DNA of 52,074 nt from an uncultured Pelagibacteraceae bacterium (GCA_902582765.1 CACHTK010000004.1:1-52074), one strand, 5' to 3'. Positions 33,346 to 41,680 are shown, numbered from the stretch's first letter. Notes: generated by a model from the sequence alone, not told the origin. Made by a program: numbers and translations.

Positions 33346-33380
33346 TTGTATGATTTTAAAATATAGTTGAAAAATAAATT
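33346..33380. promoter_or_regulatory. Compact divergent promoter region between class II aldolase and DUF849 genes
   Basis: Thirty-five bases separate two divergently read genes. The core holds a perfect palindrome ATTTTAAAAT at about 33353-33362. There is no Shine-Dalgarno for either gene. The space is too short for two separate promoters, so the -35/-10 elements must overlap or lie inside the coding ends. This suggests coordinated control of two catabolic arms. Confidence 0.4.
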
Positions 33381-34268
33381 ATGAACAATAACGTTTTTAT
33401 CTCATGTGCAGTTACTGGGTCTGGAGATACTGCAAGCAAACATCCTGATTTACCAAAAACTCCAGAACAAATAGCTAAATCAGCAATAGAAGCTGCAAAG
33501 GCGGGAGCTGCAATTGCACATATTCATGTGAGAGAAGAGGATGGAACACCAAGTAGAAGGCTGGAATTATATAAAGAGGTAGTTGATAGAATTAGATCAA
33601 GCGAAACTGATGTAATTTTAAATTTAACAACAGGGATGGGCGGTGACTTGGACATTGGCCAAGGGAAAAACCCTCTAGATTTTGGCCCTATGACTGACAT
33701 GGCAAATGTTATGGAAAGAATAGCTAATGCAGAACAATTTTTACCCGAAATTTGTACTTTAGATGCTGGTACATTAAATTTTGGTGATGGTTCAGTAATT
33801 ACAGTTAATACACCTAATGATTTAAGGAAGGCTGCAAAAAAATTACAAGAGATTAAAGTTAAACCAGAAATAGAGGCATTTGATTTAGGAAATATGTGGT
33901 TTGGATCACAATTGTATAAAGAAGGTTTACTTGACGATCCACCAATGTTTCAAATGTGTTTAGGTATTCCTTGGGGAGCTCCAGCTACTCCGTTAGCAAT
34001 GCAAGCAATGAAAGATATAATGCCAGAACAAGGAGTGTGGTCAGGCTTTGCAATATCAAAAAATGAAATGCCTTTTGTAGCACAAACAGTTGTTATGGGT
34101 GGAAACCCAAGAGTTGGTTTAGAAGATAATTTGTATATATCAAAAGGTAAACTTGCAACCAATGCTCAGTTAGTTGAAAAAGCAATCAGAATTGTAACAG
34201 ATCTAGGTGCATCAATAATGACTGCTGAAGAAACAAGGAAAAAATTAAAGCTTGTTAAACACAAGTAA
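33381..34268 (+). CDS. Beta-keto acid cleavage enzyme (DUF849/BKACE), probable 3-dehydrocarnitine cleavage enzyme
   Basis: This 295-residue TIM-barrel protein of the DUF849 family has zinc ligands His47 and His49 in AHIHVREEDG, a distal Glu in KPEIEAFDLGNMW and the family TGMGGD, LDAGTLNFG, GNPRVGLEDN segments. BKACE enzymes transfer an acetyl unit from a beta-keto acid to acetyl-CoA (or similar), giving acetoacetate and an acyl-CoA. The adjacent L-carnitine dehydrogenase makes 3-dehydrocarnitine, so the expected products are betainyl-CoA and acetoacetate. The stop overlaps the dehydrogenase ATG by one base (TAATG). Substrate assignment rests on this context. Confidence 0.85.
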   Translation: MNNNVFISCAVTGSGDTASKHPDLPKTPEQIAKSAIEAAKAGAAIAHIHVREEDGTPSRRLELYKEVVDRIRSSETDVILNLTTGMGGDLDIGQGKNPLDFGPMTDMANVMERIANAEQFLPEICTLDAGTLNFGDGSVITVNTPNDLRKAAKKLQEIKVKPEIEAFDLGNMWFGSQLYKEGLLDDPPMFQMCLGIPWGAPATPLAMQAMKDIMPEQGVWSGFAISKNEMPFVAQTVVMGGNPRVGLEDNLYISKGKLATNAQLVEKAIRIVTDLGASIMTAEETRKKLKLVKHK

Positions 34269-35212
34269 TGTCCAAAATTAAAAAAGTTGCAGTAATTGGC
34301 ACAGGAGTAATTGGAGTAGGGTGGACAATAAGACTCTTAGCTCACAACATAAAAGTTTTAGCATACGATAAAAATTTAATTCAAAGGAATAGCTTAATCC
34401 AAGAAATAAAAAGAGCTGTACCTTTTGTAAAAAAACTATTTAATAAAAAAAAGATAAATTTAAATAATTTAAAGTTTTTTTCTTCTTTAGAGAGTACCGT
34501 TAAAGATGCAGATCTAATCCAAGAATGTGCTCCTGAGAACTATAAACTTAAAACTCAATTAATAAGTCAAATTTCAAATTATTGTAAACCTGAGGTTTTG
34601 ATATCGTCAAGCTCATCTGGATTACTACCCTCAAGAATTTTTTCAAAATGTAAAAATAGTAAAAGAGGTATAATTGCCCATCCATTCAATCCTGTTTATT
34701 TACTACCTTTAGTTGAAATAGTTCCAGGAAAAAAAACAAGTTCTAAATCATTAAATGCAGCAAATAAATATTATAAATCGATCTCAATGAACCCAATCAC
34801 CCTTAAAAAGGAGCTGCCAGGATATCTATCTGATAGACTGCAAGAAGCTTTATGGAGAGAAGCGCTTCATATTATTAATGAAGGGTATGCCTCAACAGAG
34901 GATTTAGATAGAGCTATTGAGGACGGCCCAGGCTTAAGATATTCATTAATGGGAACATTTTTAACTTTTCATTTGGCAGGAGGAAAAGCTGGAATGAAAC
35001 ATATGCTTGAACAATTTGGGCCCGCTTTAAAACTCCCATGGACTAAGCTTAAAGCCCCAAAATTATCAAAAAAACTCTCAGAAAGATTGATTTCTGGTAC
35101 AAAAAAGCAAGCAAAAGGAAAGTCAATCAATCAACTATCAAATATAAGAGATGAGTATTTAGTCAACTTGCAAAACCTTAGAAAAAAATATGAAATTAAA
35201 ATTAGAAAATAG
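34268..35212 (+). CDS. L-carnitine dehydrogenase
   Basis: This 314-residue protein is of the 3-hydroxyacyl-CoA dehydrogenase superfamily. It has an N-terminal NAD motif AVIGTGVIGVGWTIRL (residues 8-23) and the catalytic His138 in AHPFNPVYLLPLVEIVPG. The C-terminal block is diagnostic for carnitine dehydrogenase: DGPGLRYSLMGTFLTFHLAG followed by MKHMLEQFGPALKLPWTK. The enzyme oxidises L-carnitine to 3-dehydrocarnitine. The fused thioesterase domain seen in some carnitine dehydrogenases is absent; a separate thioesterase gene is at 31289. It is translationally coupled to the DUF849 gene and followed 35 bases later by an LLM flavin enzyme. Confidence 0.87.
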   Translation: MSKIKKVAVIGTGVIGVGWTIRLLAHNIKVLAYDKNLIQRNSLIQEIKRAVPFVKKLFNKKKINLNNLKFFSSLESTVKDADLIQECAPENYKLKTQLISQISNYCKPEVLISSSSSGLLPSRIFSKCKNSKRGIIAHPFNPVYLLPLVEIVPGKKTSSKSLNAANKYYKSISMNPITLKKELPGYLSDRLQEALWREALHIINEGYASTEDLDRAIEDGPGLRYSLMGTFLTFHLAGGKAGMKHMLEQFGPALKLPWTKLKAPKLSKKLSERLISGTKKQAKGKSINQLSNIRDEYLVNLQNLRKKYEIKIRK

Positions 35213-35247
35213 ATATCTAAAGAAAACTTAAAATGGTAATTTAATAT

Positions 35248-36282
35248 ATGGATTTTAATCATTTTTTAACAAGTTACATGCCAGACACAAGCATTGGTTC
35301 AAGTCAGCATTTTAAAAATATGCTTGAGGAATGTGAAACAGCTGAAAAACTTGGTTATGCAACGGTATCAATACCAGAGCATCATTTAATTAACTTACTA
35401 ATGATGCCATCACCATTGCAGATGGCTGTAAAGATTGCATCAGTTACAAAAAATATTAAAATAACAACAGGGATAGTTGTTTTGCCTCTTCACGATATGA
35501 GAACATATGCTGGTGAAGTAGCTACTGCTGATATATTAACTGATGGAAGATTAATCTTAGGTGTAGGAAGAGGAGCATTTCCATGGGAAATGAAGAGACT
35601 AGGCACACCAATAGAACAATCAAAAGAAAAATTTTTAGAGTCTTTAGAGGTTCTTCGATTGTTATTAAAAAACAAAGAAGTTTCGTATAAGGGCAAATAC
35701 TATGACTTCGAACCATTAACTATAATGCCTCGACCCATAAGTAATCCAATACCAATGATGGTTGCCGCAATGAATTTAGAAAGTATAAAAGATGCAGCTA
35801 CAAGAGGATTTCATGTTCAATCAACAGTATTATCAGGTACAAAAGATCTTTTATTAAGTAGAGTTAATGCATTTAAAGAAGGTTGCGCTCAATTAGGAGA
35901 AAAAGGTAAATTACTCAAACTTTCCATGCAAAGAATGGCTTATCTAGCAAAAGATGAAAATGAAGCTAAAGAGAAAACAAAACTTGCTTATGAATATTAC
36001 AAAAGATTTGATAATATGTTTACAGGACCAGGAAAAGTAAAAGAGGGGAATATAGAAGCTTTGCCAAGAAAACAAACTTTAGAAGAATTAAAAGAAAATC
36101 TTTTAATTTGCCCTTTAAATGAAATGATCGATAAACTTAGCGTTTATGCTGAAGCAGGAGTTGATGAGGTAATTCTCAGTTCAAGTTTTGGACAATCTCA
36201 AGAAGACCTAATAGAGTCAATGTATAGAATTGGTGAAAACGTAATCCCATATTTCAAAAAATCTAATATACAAGTAGCTTAA
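35248..36282 (+). CDS. LLM-class flavin-dependent oxidoreductase (second luciferase-like enzyme)
   Basis: This 344-residue luciferase-superfamily protein has MDFNHFLTSYMPDTSIGSSQ at the N-terminus, ATVSIPEHHLINLL, KITTGIVVLPLHDMRTYAGE, LTDGRLILGVGRGAFPWEM and MPRPISNPIPMMVAAMN. It probably uses reduced FMN to oxygenate a small organic compound. It is distantly related to the LLM enzyme at 25677, and each is paired with an alpha/beta hydrolase. It follows the carnitine dehydrogenase in the same orientation, so it could act on a carnitine-like or other N-containing substrate; that is inference. Confidence 0.87.
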   Translation: MDFNHFLTSYMPDTSIGSSQHFKNMLEECETAEKLGYATVSIPEHHLINLLMMPSPLQMAVKIASVTKNIKITTGIVVLPLHDMRTYAGEVATADILTDGRLILGVGRGAFPWEMKRLGTPIEQSKEKFLESLEVLRLLLKNKEVSYKGKYYDFEPLTIMPRPISNPIPMMVAAMNLESIKDAATRGFHVQSTVLSGTKDLLLSRVNAFKEGCAQLGEKGKLLKLSMQRMAYLAKDENEAKEKTKLAYEYYKRFDNMFTGPGKVKEGNIEALPRKQTLEELKENLLICPLNEMIDKLSVYAEAGVDEVILSSSFGQSQEDLIESMYRIGENVIPYFKKSNIQVA

Positions 36283-36288
36283 ATATCT

Positions 36289-37059
36289 ATGGGCATCATA
36301 GATTGCAATTACTCAGTTACAGGATCAGGGCCTGCAATATTTTTAACTCATGGAGTTGGAGGTGCTGAAGATGCATGGAGATTTATAACTCCAAAACTAA
36401 AGAGTTTGTTTACAGTTGTGACATACGATTTAAGAGGTCATGGGAAATCACCTGTAGATAATAAAGATTTTAATTTAGACGATCTTGTTCTAGATCTTGA
36501 AAGAGTAAGAGAAAAGACAAACATCCAAAAAGCCCATTTTATGGGACATTCTTTAGGGGGCATGATCGCACCTGCTTATGCTAAAAAGTTTCCCGAGAGA
36601 GTTTTGTCAGTAGGTTTATTATCAACAGTTGCAGGAAGATCTGATGAAGATAAAAAAAAAGTGTGGAGTGTCATAACAGATCTAAAAAATAAGGGAGTTG
36701 AACAAACATTAAAAAATTTGACTTACAGATGGTTCACAGACAATTTCATTGAAAAAAATCCAGATCTTGTATCTAGGAGATTAAAACAAGTAATAGATAC
36801 AGATAAAGATGTATTTATAAATGTTTTTAAAATTTATGCGGAAACTGAGATGATCTCTTGGTTAAAAGATATAAAGAAACCCTGTCTATTTATGACAGGT
36901 GAAAACGATGGTGGATGCACTCCATCTCATAATAAAATAATGTCAAACGAGGTAAAAGACTCTAAATTAGTTATTGTACCAGAGGTAAAACACTCTTTTT
37001 TGATAGAGGCTCCTGAGCAAATTGCAAATAACTTAATAGAATTTATTGAAAATATTTAA
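36289..37059 (+). CDS. Alpha/beta hydrolase (second paralogue)
   Basis: This 256-residue alpha/beta-hydrolase has FLTHGVGGAEDAW (about 18-30), nucleophile elbow GHSLGG with Ser88, a probable acid in TGENDGG (about 207-213) and catalytic His in VKHSFLIEAPEQ (about 241). It shares the lid segment YRWFTDNFIEKNPDL with the hydrolase at 22619, marking them as paralogues. It follows the LLM enzyme by six bases, so oxygenation then hydrolysis is the likely order. It ends four bases from the convergent SDR gene with no terminator between. Confidence 0.86.
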   Translation: MGIIDCNYSVTGSGPAIFLTHGVGGAEDAWRFITPKLKSLFTVVTYDLRGHGKSPVDNKDFNLDDLVLDLERVREKTNIQKAHFMGHSLGGMIAPAYAKKFPERVLSVGLLSTVAGRSDEDKKKVWSVITDLKNKGVEQTLKNLTYRWFTDNFIEKNPDLVSRRLKQVIDTDKDVFINVFKIYAETEMISWLKDIKKPCLFMTGENDGGCTPSHNKIMSNEVKDSKLVIVPEVKHSFLIEAPEQIANNLIEFIENI

Positions 37060-37063
37060 AGCT

Positions 37064-37849
37064 CTAATGCATTCTTAAAGTGTTACCATCAACGCCAACT
37101 ACTTGACCAGAAATTCTAGCAGACTCATCGGATATTAAATAACAACACATTTTACCAATATCTTTCTCGTAAACCCAAGTATTAAGAGAAGTCATAGAAA
37201 CGAATTCACTCTCCACAGCTTTTTTTGAAATTTTCAAAAATTTAGCTTTATCTCTAATAACTCTTCCCATTCTATCTCCTTTTACAGTTCCTGGACAAAT
37301 TGCGTTTACTCTAATTTTAAACTTACCTAATTCCATTGCTAAAGTTTTAGTCATTCCAACTACCGCCCATTTACTGGCTGAGTAGGGAGATCTTAATGGA
37401 AACCCAAATATACCTGCTGTAGAAGACAGATTAACTACTGACCCTCCTTTATTTTTTTTTAACATTGGGATTGCTAATTTTGAAAAAATAAAATGACTAA
37501 TTACATTTATCTTTAAAGTTTGTTCCCAATCTTTTGTTTTAAGTTTGTCCATAGTTCCTGTTGGGCCTGCAACTCCAACATTATTAATTAGTGCATCAAT
37601 TTTTTGTGTTTTTTTTTTAATTTCTTTAAAAAAATTTATTACATCGTTTTCATTTGAGGCATCGCAATGAAAAGAAAACAACCTTTTGTTATTCAAAGGA
37701 TTTTTTTTTAATTTATTTATAGATTTTTTATCGACATCACAAACGAATACCTTCGCACCTTTTATAAGACACTCCTTTGCTGTTGCCCACCCAATTCCTG
37801 ATGCTCCAGCAGAGATAATTATTTTTTTATTTTTGAAATTGTAGGACAT
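37064..37849 (-). CDS. Short-chain dehydrogenase/reductase (SDR)
   Basis: This 261-residue classical SDR has a nucleotide motif built around SAGASGIGWATA (about 13-24), Asp in the CDVDK strand end suggesting NAD(H) preference, NNVGVAGPTG, active-site Ser in VVNLSSTAG and the catalytic YSASK motif (YxxxK, about 156-160). RVNAICPGTVKGDRMGRVI follows. It oxidises a hydroxyl or reduces a keto group on an unknown substrate. It is joined to the upstream 2-oxoglutarate oxygenase gene by a one-base overlap, so it may oxidise the hydroxylated product of that enzyme (inference). Confidence 0.88.
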   Translation of the reverse strand: MSYNFKNKKIIISAGASGIGWATAKECLIKGAKVFVCDVDKKSINKLKKNPLNNKRLFSFHCDASNENDVINFFKEIKKKTQKIDALINNVGVAGPTGTMDKLKTKDWEQTLKINVISHFIFSKLAIPMLKKNKGGSVVNLSSTAGIFGFPLRSPYSASKWAVVGMTKTLAMELGKFKIRVNAICPGTVKGDRMGRVIRDKAKFLKISKKAVESEFVSMTSLNTWVYEKDIGKMCCYLISDESARISGQVVGVDGNTLRMH

Positions 37850-38700
37850 TAATCTGTTAATCCATCGGATCTAACTCTATTTCTTTCTAAATGTATGGGC
37901 AATACTTTTCCATAAATTGCTTTTGAATGTTCAGGTGTATTTACTCTCCAGGGATCCAATACATACGCAGGTATGCACATAAAACGTGATGTTTTTCCTA
38001 TAACTTTAGTTACTCTATGCATAGTAAATCTACCTTTAAATATTTGTAAATCACCTGGTTCAAGTTCAAGTCGTTTTACTCTTGTTCGATCTCCATCTAG
38101 TACTTTTTTAACATCGTCAAACTTTTCGTTACCTGGTTCTCTTATGTTTGGACAATATTCAAATATTCCTCCTTCTTCTGGTTTTTGGATCATGAGGCTT
38201 AAAGTAAATTCACAACTATCAAAATGCCAAGGTAATATTCCATCTGGTTCCATAACGTTATATGCATGACAGGCTAAAGGATCAGCCCATCTATATATAG
38301 GCGCAATCCCTAAGCATGCTGATACAAATTTTAATAATTCCTCAGTTTCATAAAGAAATTTCATCTCCGAATTTTTTTCAAAACAGTCAGAATTTAAATA
38401 TCCATTAAATCTATCCATAAATATTCTTTTTGGATGATCTTTAGGAAGAGTAGGATCGTCTTTTGCATAAAGATATGCGTTGATACTTTCTTTAGACATA
38501 TAAACTTCATTAAGCTGTTGCTCTAATTCTTTTTTCATTACATTTAAAGAATTTGGTAAAATAAAATTAGGAATTACCGAACAACTATCGCTATCTAATT
38601 CAGTTTTACATTTCTCAATTATTTTCTTGATCTTTGGTGATTGTAAATCATGAATTGGGTATTTAACTAAATCAACGATGTTGCTTAAACTTTTTTTCAT
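37849..38700 (-). CDS. 2-oxoglutarate/Fe(II) oxygenase, ArpA/phytanoyl-CoA dioxygenase-like
   Basis: This 283-residue protein has the double-stranded beta-helix pattern. Iron ligands are His159 and Asp161 in PWHFDSCEFTLSLMIQ and His228 in FTMHRVT, with Arg239 in TSRFMCIPAY for 2-oxoglutarate. The EEGGIFEYCPNIR segment is shared by ArpA/HalD-type oxygenases, which hydroxylate or halogenate free amino acids. The halogenase subset replaces the Asp with Gly or Ala; Asp161 is present here, so hydroxylation is expected. It is co-transcribed with the SDR gene. The substrate is unknown. Confidence 0.8.
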   Translation of the reverse strand: MKKSLSNIVDLVKYPIHDLQSPKIKKIIEKCKTELDSDSCSVIPNFILPNSLNVMKKELEQQLNEVYMSKESINAYLYAKDDPTLPKDHPKRIFMDRFNGYLNSDCFEKNSEMKFLYETEELLKFVSACLGIAPIYRWADPLACHAYNVMEPDGILPWHFDSCEFTLSLMIQKPEEGGIFEYCPNIREPGNEKFDDVKKVLDGDRTRVKRLELEPGDLQIFKGRFTMHRVTKVIGKTSRFMCIPAYVLDPWRVNTPEHSKAIYGKVLPIHLERNRVRSDGLTD

Positions 38701-38715
38701 AATTATTTAATTTAC

Positions 38716-39741
38716 TTATGAGTTTGAAAGTGATTCTTGCAATTCTTTATTAGAAATATAGCCTTTAGCATTTCCTTGTTTATCAACTACCTCACAATTA
38801 GAGTTACTACAAACAACTTGAGGTAGAAATTCCTCTATAAATTGGTCTTCTTCAACTTTTATCAAGTTTGATTTGTCAATATCATCTGATTGATTTACTG
38901 GTTTCATTATAATTTTTGCTTTTATAACCTTTGTTCTATTTACGTCTTTAACAAATGCCTCAACGTATTCATCAGCAGGGTTCATTATAATTTCTACAGG
39001 TGTTCCTACCTGAACAAGTTTTCCTGCATTCAAAATTCCAATATGATCTCCTAACCTTAATGACTCATCAAGATCATGAGTAATAAATACTATCGTCTTT
39101 TTTAATTCTGATTGTAGGTCTATAAGTTGTTTTTGCATATCACTTCTAATTAAAGGATCTAATGCAGAAAAAGCTTCGTCCATTAACATAATGTCCGTGT
39201 CAGTAGCTAAAGCTCTTGCAAGACCTACTCGCTGTTGCATACCTCCAGAAAGTTGTGCAGGATATTGGTTTTCAAATCCACTTAATCCAACTGACTCGAT
39301 TTTTTCCATAGCAACAGAATTTCTCTTTTCAATTTCCATACCTTGCATTTCGAGACCATACCCAACATTTTGTAGAACTGTTTTGTGTGGGAATAATCCA
39401 AATCGTTGAAATACCATGCTCATTTTTTGTCTTCTAAACTCGATTAATTGTTCTTTGTTTAGAGTAGTAACATCTTTACCTTCTACTAAAATTTCTCCAG
39501 AGGTTGGGTCTATTAATCTATTTAAATGTCTAATTAGCGTTGATTTTCCTGATCCAGACAAACCCATACAAACAAATGTTTCTCCTTCTTCAATTTTTAA
39601 AGATACATTATCTAAACCAACTGTATGTCCAGTTTTTTCTAGAACATCTTCTTTTGTAGCTCCTTCTTGCACCATTTTAAGGACGCTATCAGGTTTTGGA
39701 CCAAAAATTTTGTATACGTTATTGATTTCGATTTTAGACAT
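38716..39741 (-). CDS. Glycine betaine/carnitine-type ABC importer ATP-binding protein (ProV/OpuAA), copy 1
   Basis: This 341-residue ATPase starts with the ProV-typical NNVYKIFGPKPDSVLKMV extension. It has Walker A GLSGSGKST, Q-loop VFQRFGLFPH, signature LSGGMQQRVGLARAL, Walker B IMLMDEAFSALDP and switch His in FITHDLDESL. The C-terminal about 80 residues form a regulatory tail where ProV proteins carry CBS domains; here it is short and divergent. It energises uptake of betaine-like solutes with the ProW double permease at 42781 and the ProX-like protein at 41681. It is separated from those genes by the BBH and GDPD genes and is distinct from copy 2 at 44978. Confidence 0.9.
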   Translation of the reverse strand: MSKIEINNVYKIFGPKPDSVLKMVQEGATKEDVLEKTGHTVGLDNVSLKIEEGETFVCMGLSGSGKSTLIRHLNRLIDPTSGEILVEGKDVTTLNKEQLIEFRRQKMSMVFQRFGLFPHKTVLQNVGYGLEMQGMEIEKRNSVAMEKIESVGLSGFENQYPAQLSGGMQQRVGLARALATDTDIMLMDEAFSALDPLIRSDMQKQLIDLQSELKKTIVFITHDLDESLRLGDHIGILNAGKLVQVGTPVEIIMNPADEYVEAFVKDVNRTKVIKAKIIMKPVNQSDDIDKSNLIKVEEDQFIEEFLPQVVCSNSNCEVVDKQGNAKGYISNKELQESLSNS

Positions 39742-39816
39742 TTATATAAAGTTTAGTTCTTTTAGTACATCAAAGCAAATCAACAATAAAATAACTTTAT
39801 TAAATTCAACTATTAA

Positions 39817-39847
39817 TTGAATTGAAATTTTTTGGATTTTATATAAT
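39817..39847 (+). promoter_or_regulatory. Candidate promoter for the gamma-butyrobetaine hydroxylase gene
   Basis: TTGAAT (39817-39822) and TATATA (39840-39845) are spaced by 17 bases and lie just upstream of ATG 39856. An overlapping TATAAT at 39842-39847 is an alternative -10. The transcript would have a leader of only a few bases. The DNA is very AT-rich, so chance matches are likely. Confidence 0.35.
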
Positions 39848-39855
39848 TATTTATT

Positions 39856-40989
39856 ATGAATTCGATTTCTAAAATCGCAAAAAACAGCACTTATTTACAA
39901 ATTACTTGGAATGATGGTGAAGAAAGTAAATTTAATTACATGTGGTTAAGAGATAATTGTCCTACTGCACATGATAAAGACTCAAGACATAGAATGTTTA
40001 ATATCTTAGACGTATCAAAAGAAATAAATCCCAAAAAATATTCATTAAATGGTGATGGCAAATTAGAAATAGAGTGGAGTGAGGGTGACCACACAAGTTA
40101 TTATGATCCTAAGTGGTTGAGGGAAAATTGTTATACTATTAAAAATAAACAGGAATATATCTCACCTTATCATCTTTGGGATAATAATTTGGAAAACGAA
40201 TTTTCGTCGATATGTATTGAACATGATGAAGTAATTAATTCTGATGAAGGATTAATAAAGTGGTTAGAACTATTACATCATAAAGGTATAGCAATAGTAA
40301 AAAATTCACCAACAGAAAAAAAATCAGGTTTTGATATTCTTCATAGAATAAGTCACGTAAGAGAAACCTTTTTTAAAACCCCCTTTGAAGTAATCAATAT
40401 TCCAAAACCAAATAATTCTGCTTACACAGCTCATGCTTTAAGAAACCACATGGATTTACCTTGGTTTGAATTACCACCTGGTTATCAGTTTTTACACTGT
40501 TTAGTAAATGATGCAAAGGGTGGAGACTCTTCTGCAATTGATGGCTTTGCTGTTGCTGATTATTTGAGGAAAAATGAAAAAGAGATTTTTGAAACATTAA
40601 TCTCTGTACCACTAAAGTTTAGAGATAAAGACTATACCCAAGAATCTCATCGAAGCTTCCATGCCCCAGCAATTAGTTTAACAAAAGATAAAGATTTTCA
40701 TGATATTAGATTTAGTGTTGCAACTATGGATGCATTAGACTGCCATCCAGACCAAATGGACAAAGTTTATAAAGCTCACCACAGATTTGGAAATCTTCTA
40801 CATGATGACAAATTTCAAATTAAATTTCGACTAGGACCAGGAGACATATTTTCTTTTAATAATAGGCGTGTTTTACACGGCAGAACAGCTTTTGATCCAA
40901 ATTCAGGTCATCGTCATCTTCAAGGATACTATTTAGATAGAGATGAAATACTTGGAAGATTGGAATATCTGAAAAAATATAAATTATAA
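39856..40989 (+). CDS. Gamma-butyrobetaine hydroxylase (2-oxoglutarate dioxygenase)
   Basis: This 377-residue protein has the two-part layout of gamma-butyrobetaine/trimethyllysine hydroxylases. The N-terminal DUF971-like domain carries WLRDNCPTAHD (30-40) and WLRENC. It is followed by an oxygenase core with iron ligands His198 and Asp200 (RNHMDLPWFELPPGYQFLHC) and His341 (NRRVLHGRTAF). The end has RHLQGYYLDRDEI. It would convert gamma-butyrobetaine to L-carnitine. The N-terminal zinc site usually has several Cys after RDNC; only Cys35 remains here. Context with carnitine dehydrogenase and a betaine importer supports the role. The stop abuts the convergent GDPD stop. Confidence 0.85.
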   Translation: MNSISKIAKNSTYLQITWNDGEESKFNYMWLRDNCPTAHDKDSRHRMFNILDVSKEINPKKYSLNGDGKLEIEWSEGDHTSYYDPKWLRENCYTIKNKQEYISPYHLWDNNLENEFSSICIEHDEVINSDEGLIKWLELLHHKGIAIVKNSPTEKKSGFDILHRISHVRETFFKTPFEVINIPKPNNSAYTAHALRNHMDLPWFELPPGYQFLHCLVNDAKGGDSSAIDGFAVADYLRKNEKEIFETLISVPLKFRDKDYTQESHRSFHAPAISLTKDKDFHDIRFSVATMDALDCHPDQMDKVYKAHHRFGNLLHDDKFQIKFRLGPGDIFSFNNRRVLHGRTAFDPNSGHRHLQGYYLDRDEILGRLEYLKKYKL

Positions 40990-41622
40990 GTTTTCAAATA
41001 TAAGATTGTTATTTTTATTATATTTCAAAAACTCCTTTTTACTTTTAATTGTGTAATAATATTTCTCTTTATTAATCATTTGTATTTTTCCATTATTTAA
41101 AAACTTTTTATCTAATATTAGATATTTTACTCTTTTATTTAGGCTACTTTTCAAAATAGATTTTATGCTAGATTTGTTGGAAAATGATAAACCCACAGAT
41201 AGCTTTGAATTAAGTTTAAGAAGATTATAGATATTTTCATGCTTAAAAGAGATGAAAATACATTTTTTGAAACCTCTAGTTTCTTCAATCAAATTAGATA
41301 AAAGTTTTTTACTGAATAATGGCTTTATTTCAATAAAGATGGGAAATTTTTTTTTTGAGATTTTTAGAACTTCTTTCAATTGTGGTATTTGAAATTTTTT
41401 ATTTTTAATCTCCTTTAGATCTTCATAAATAATATTTTTGATACTTTTGTTTATTTTAAAAATTCTCTTTAATGTAAAATCATGAAAACATACAAACTTT
41501 TTATCCTTGGTTGAATGGATATCTGTCTCAATCCCAAATCTTTTTTTAAATGATGCTCGAAACGACTTTAGGCAGTTTTCTTTGTAACTCTTATTTACAA
41601 TTCCTCTATGTATTATATGCAT
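40984..41622 (-). CDS. Glycerophosphodiester phosphodiesterase (GDPD) family protein
   Basis: This 212-residue protein has the GDPD catalytic motif: His5-Arg6 (IIHRG), Glu32 and Asp34 (IETDIH) and His47 (CFHDFTLKRIF), with a later FIEIKPLF strand. GDPD hydrolyses glycerophosphodiesters such as glycerophosphocholine to glycerol-3-phosphate and an alcohol. At 212 residues it is shorter than the usual about 240, the ends being trimmed. Located between the BBH and betaine importer genes, it could release choline from lipid-derived headgroups (inference). The ATG starts two bases after the T-run of the proX terminator. The stop overlaps the BBH stop region (TTATAA). Confidence 0.8.
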   Translation of the reverse strand: MHIIHRGIVNKSYKENCLKSFRASFKKRFGIETDIHSTKDKKFVCFHDFTLKRIFKINKSIKNIIYEDLKEIKNKKFQIPQLKEVLKISKKKFPIFIEIKPLFSKKLLSNLIEETRGFKKCIFISFKHENIYNLLKLNSKLSVGLSFSNKSSIKSILKSSLNKRVKYLILDKKFLNNGKIQMINKEKYYYTIKSKKEFLKYNKNNNLIFENL

Positions 41623-41624
41623 GT

Positions 41625-41657
41625 AAAAAAAAAGGGCTTTGTTTACACAAAGCCCTT
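41625..41657 (-). terminator. Intrinsic terminator of the ProX-like gene, abutting the GDPD start codon
   Basis: An 11-bp stem AAGGGCTTTGT (41632-41642) / ACAAAGCCCTT (41647-41657) with a four-base loop is followed, in the minus direction, by nine T (plus A 41625-41633). It lies 24 bases after the ProX-like stop at 41681. The T-run ends two bases before the GDPD ATG at 41622. Confidence 0.9.
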
Positions 41658-41680
41658 GATTATTTTTTGAAGTTTAATTA

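Noticed and set aside
37849..38700. Amino acid halogenase of the BesD/HalD type
   Set aside because: These halogenases lack the iron-binding Asp; this protein keeps His159-x-Asp161, so hydroxylation is expected.
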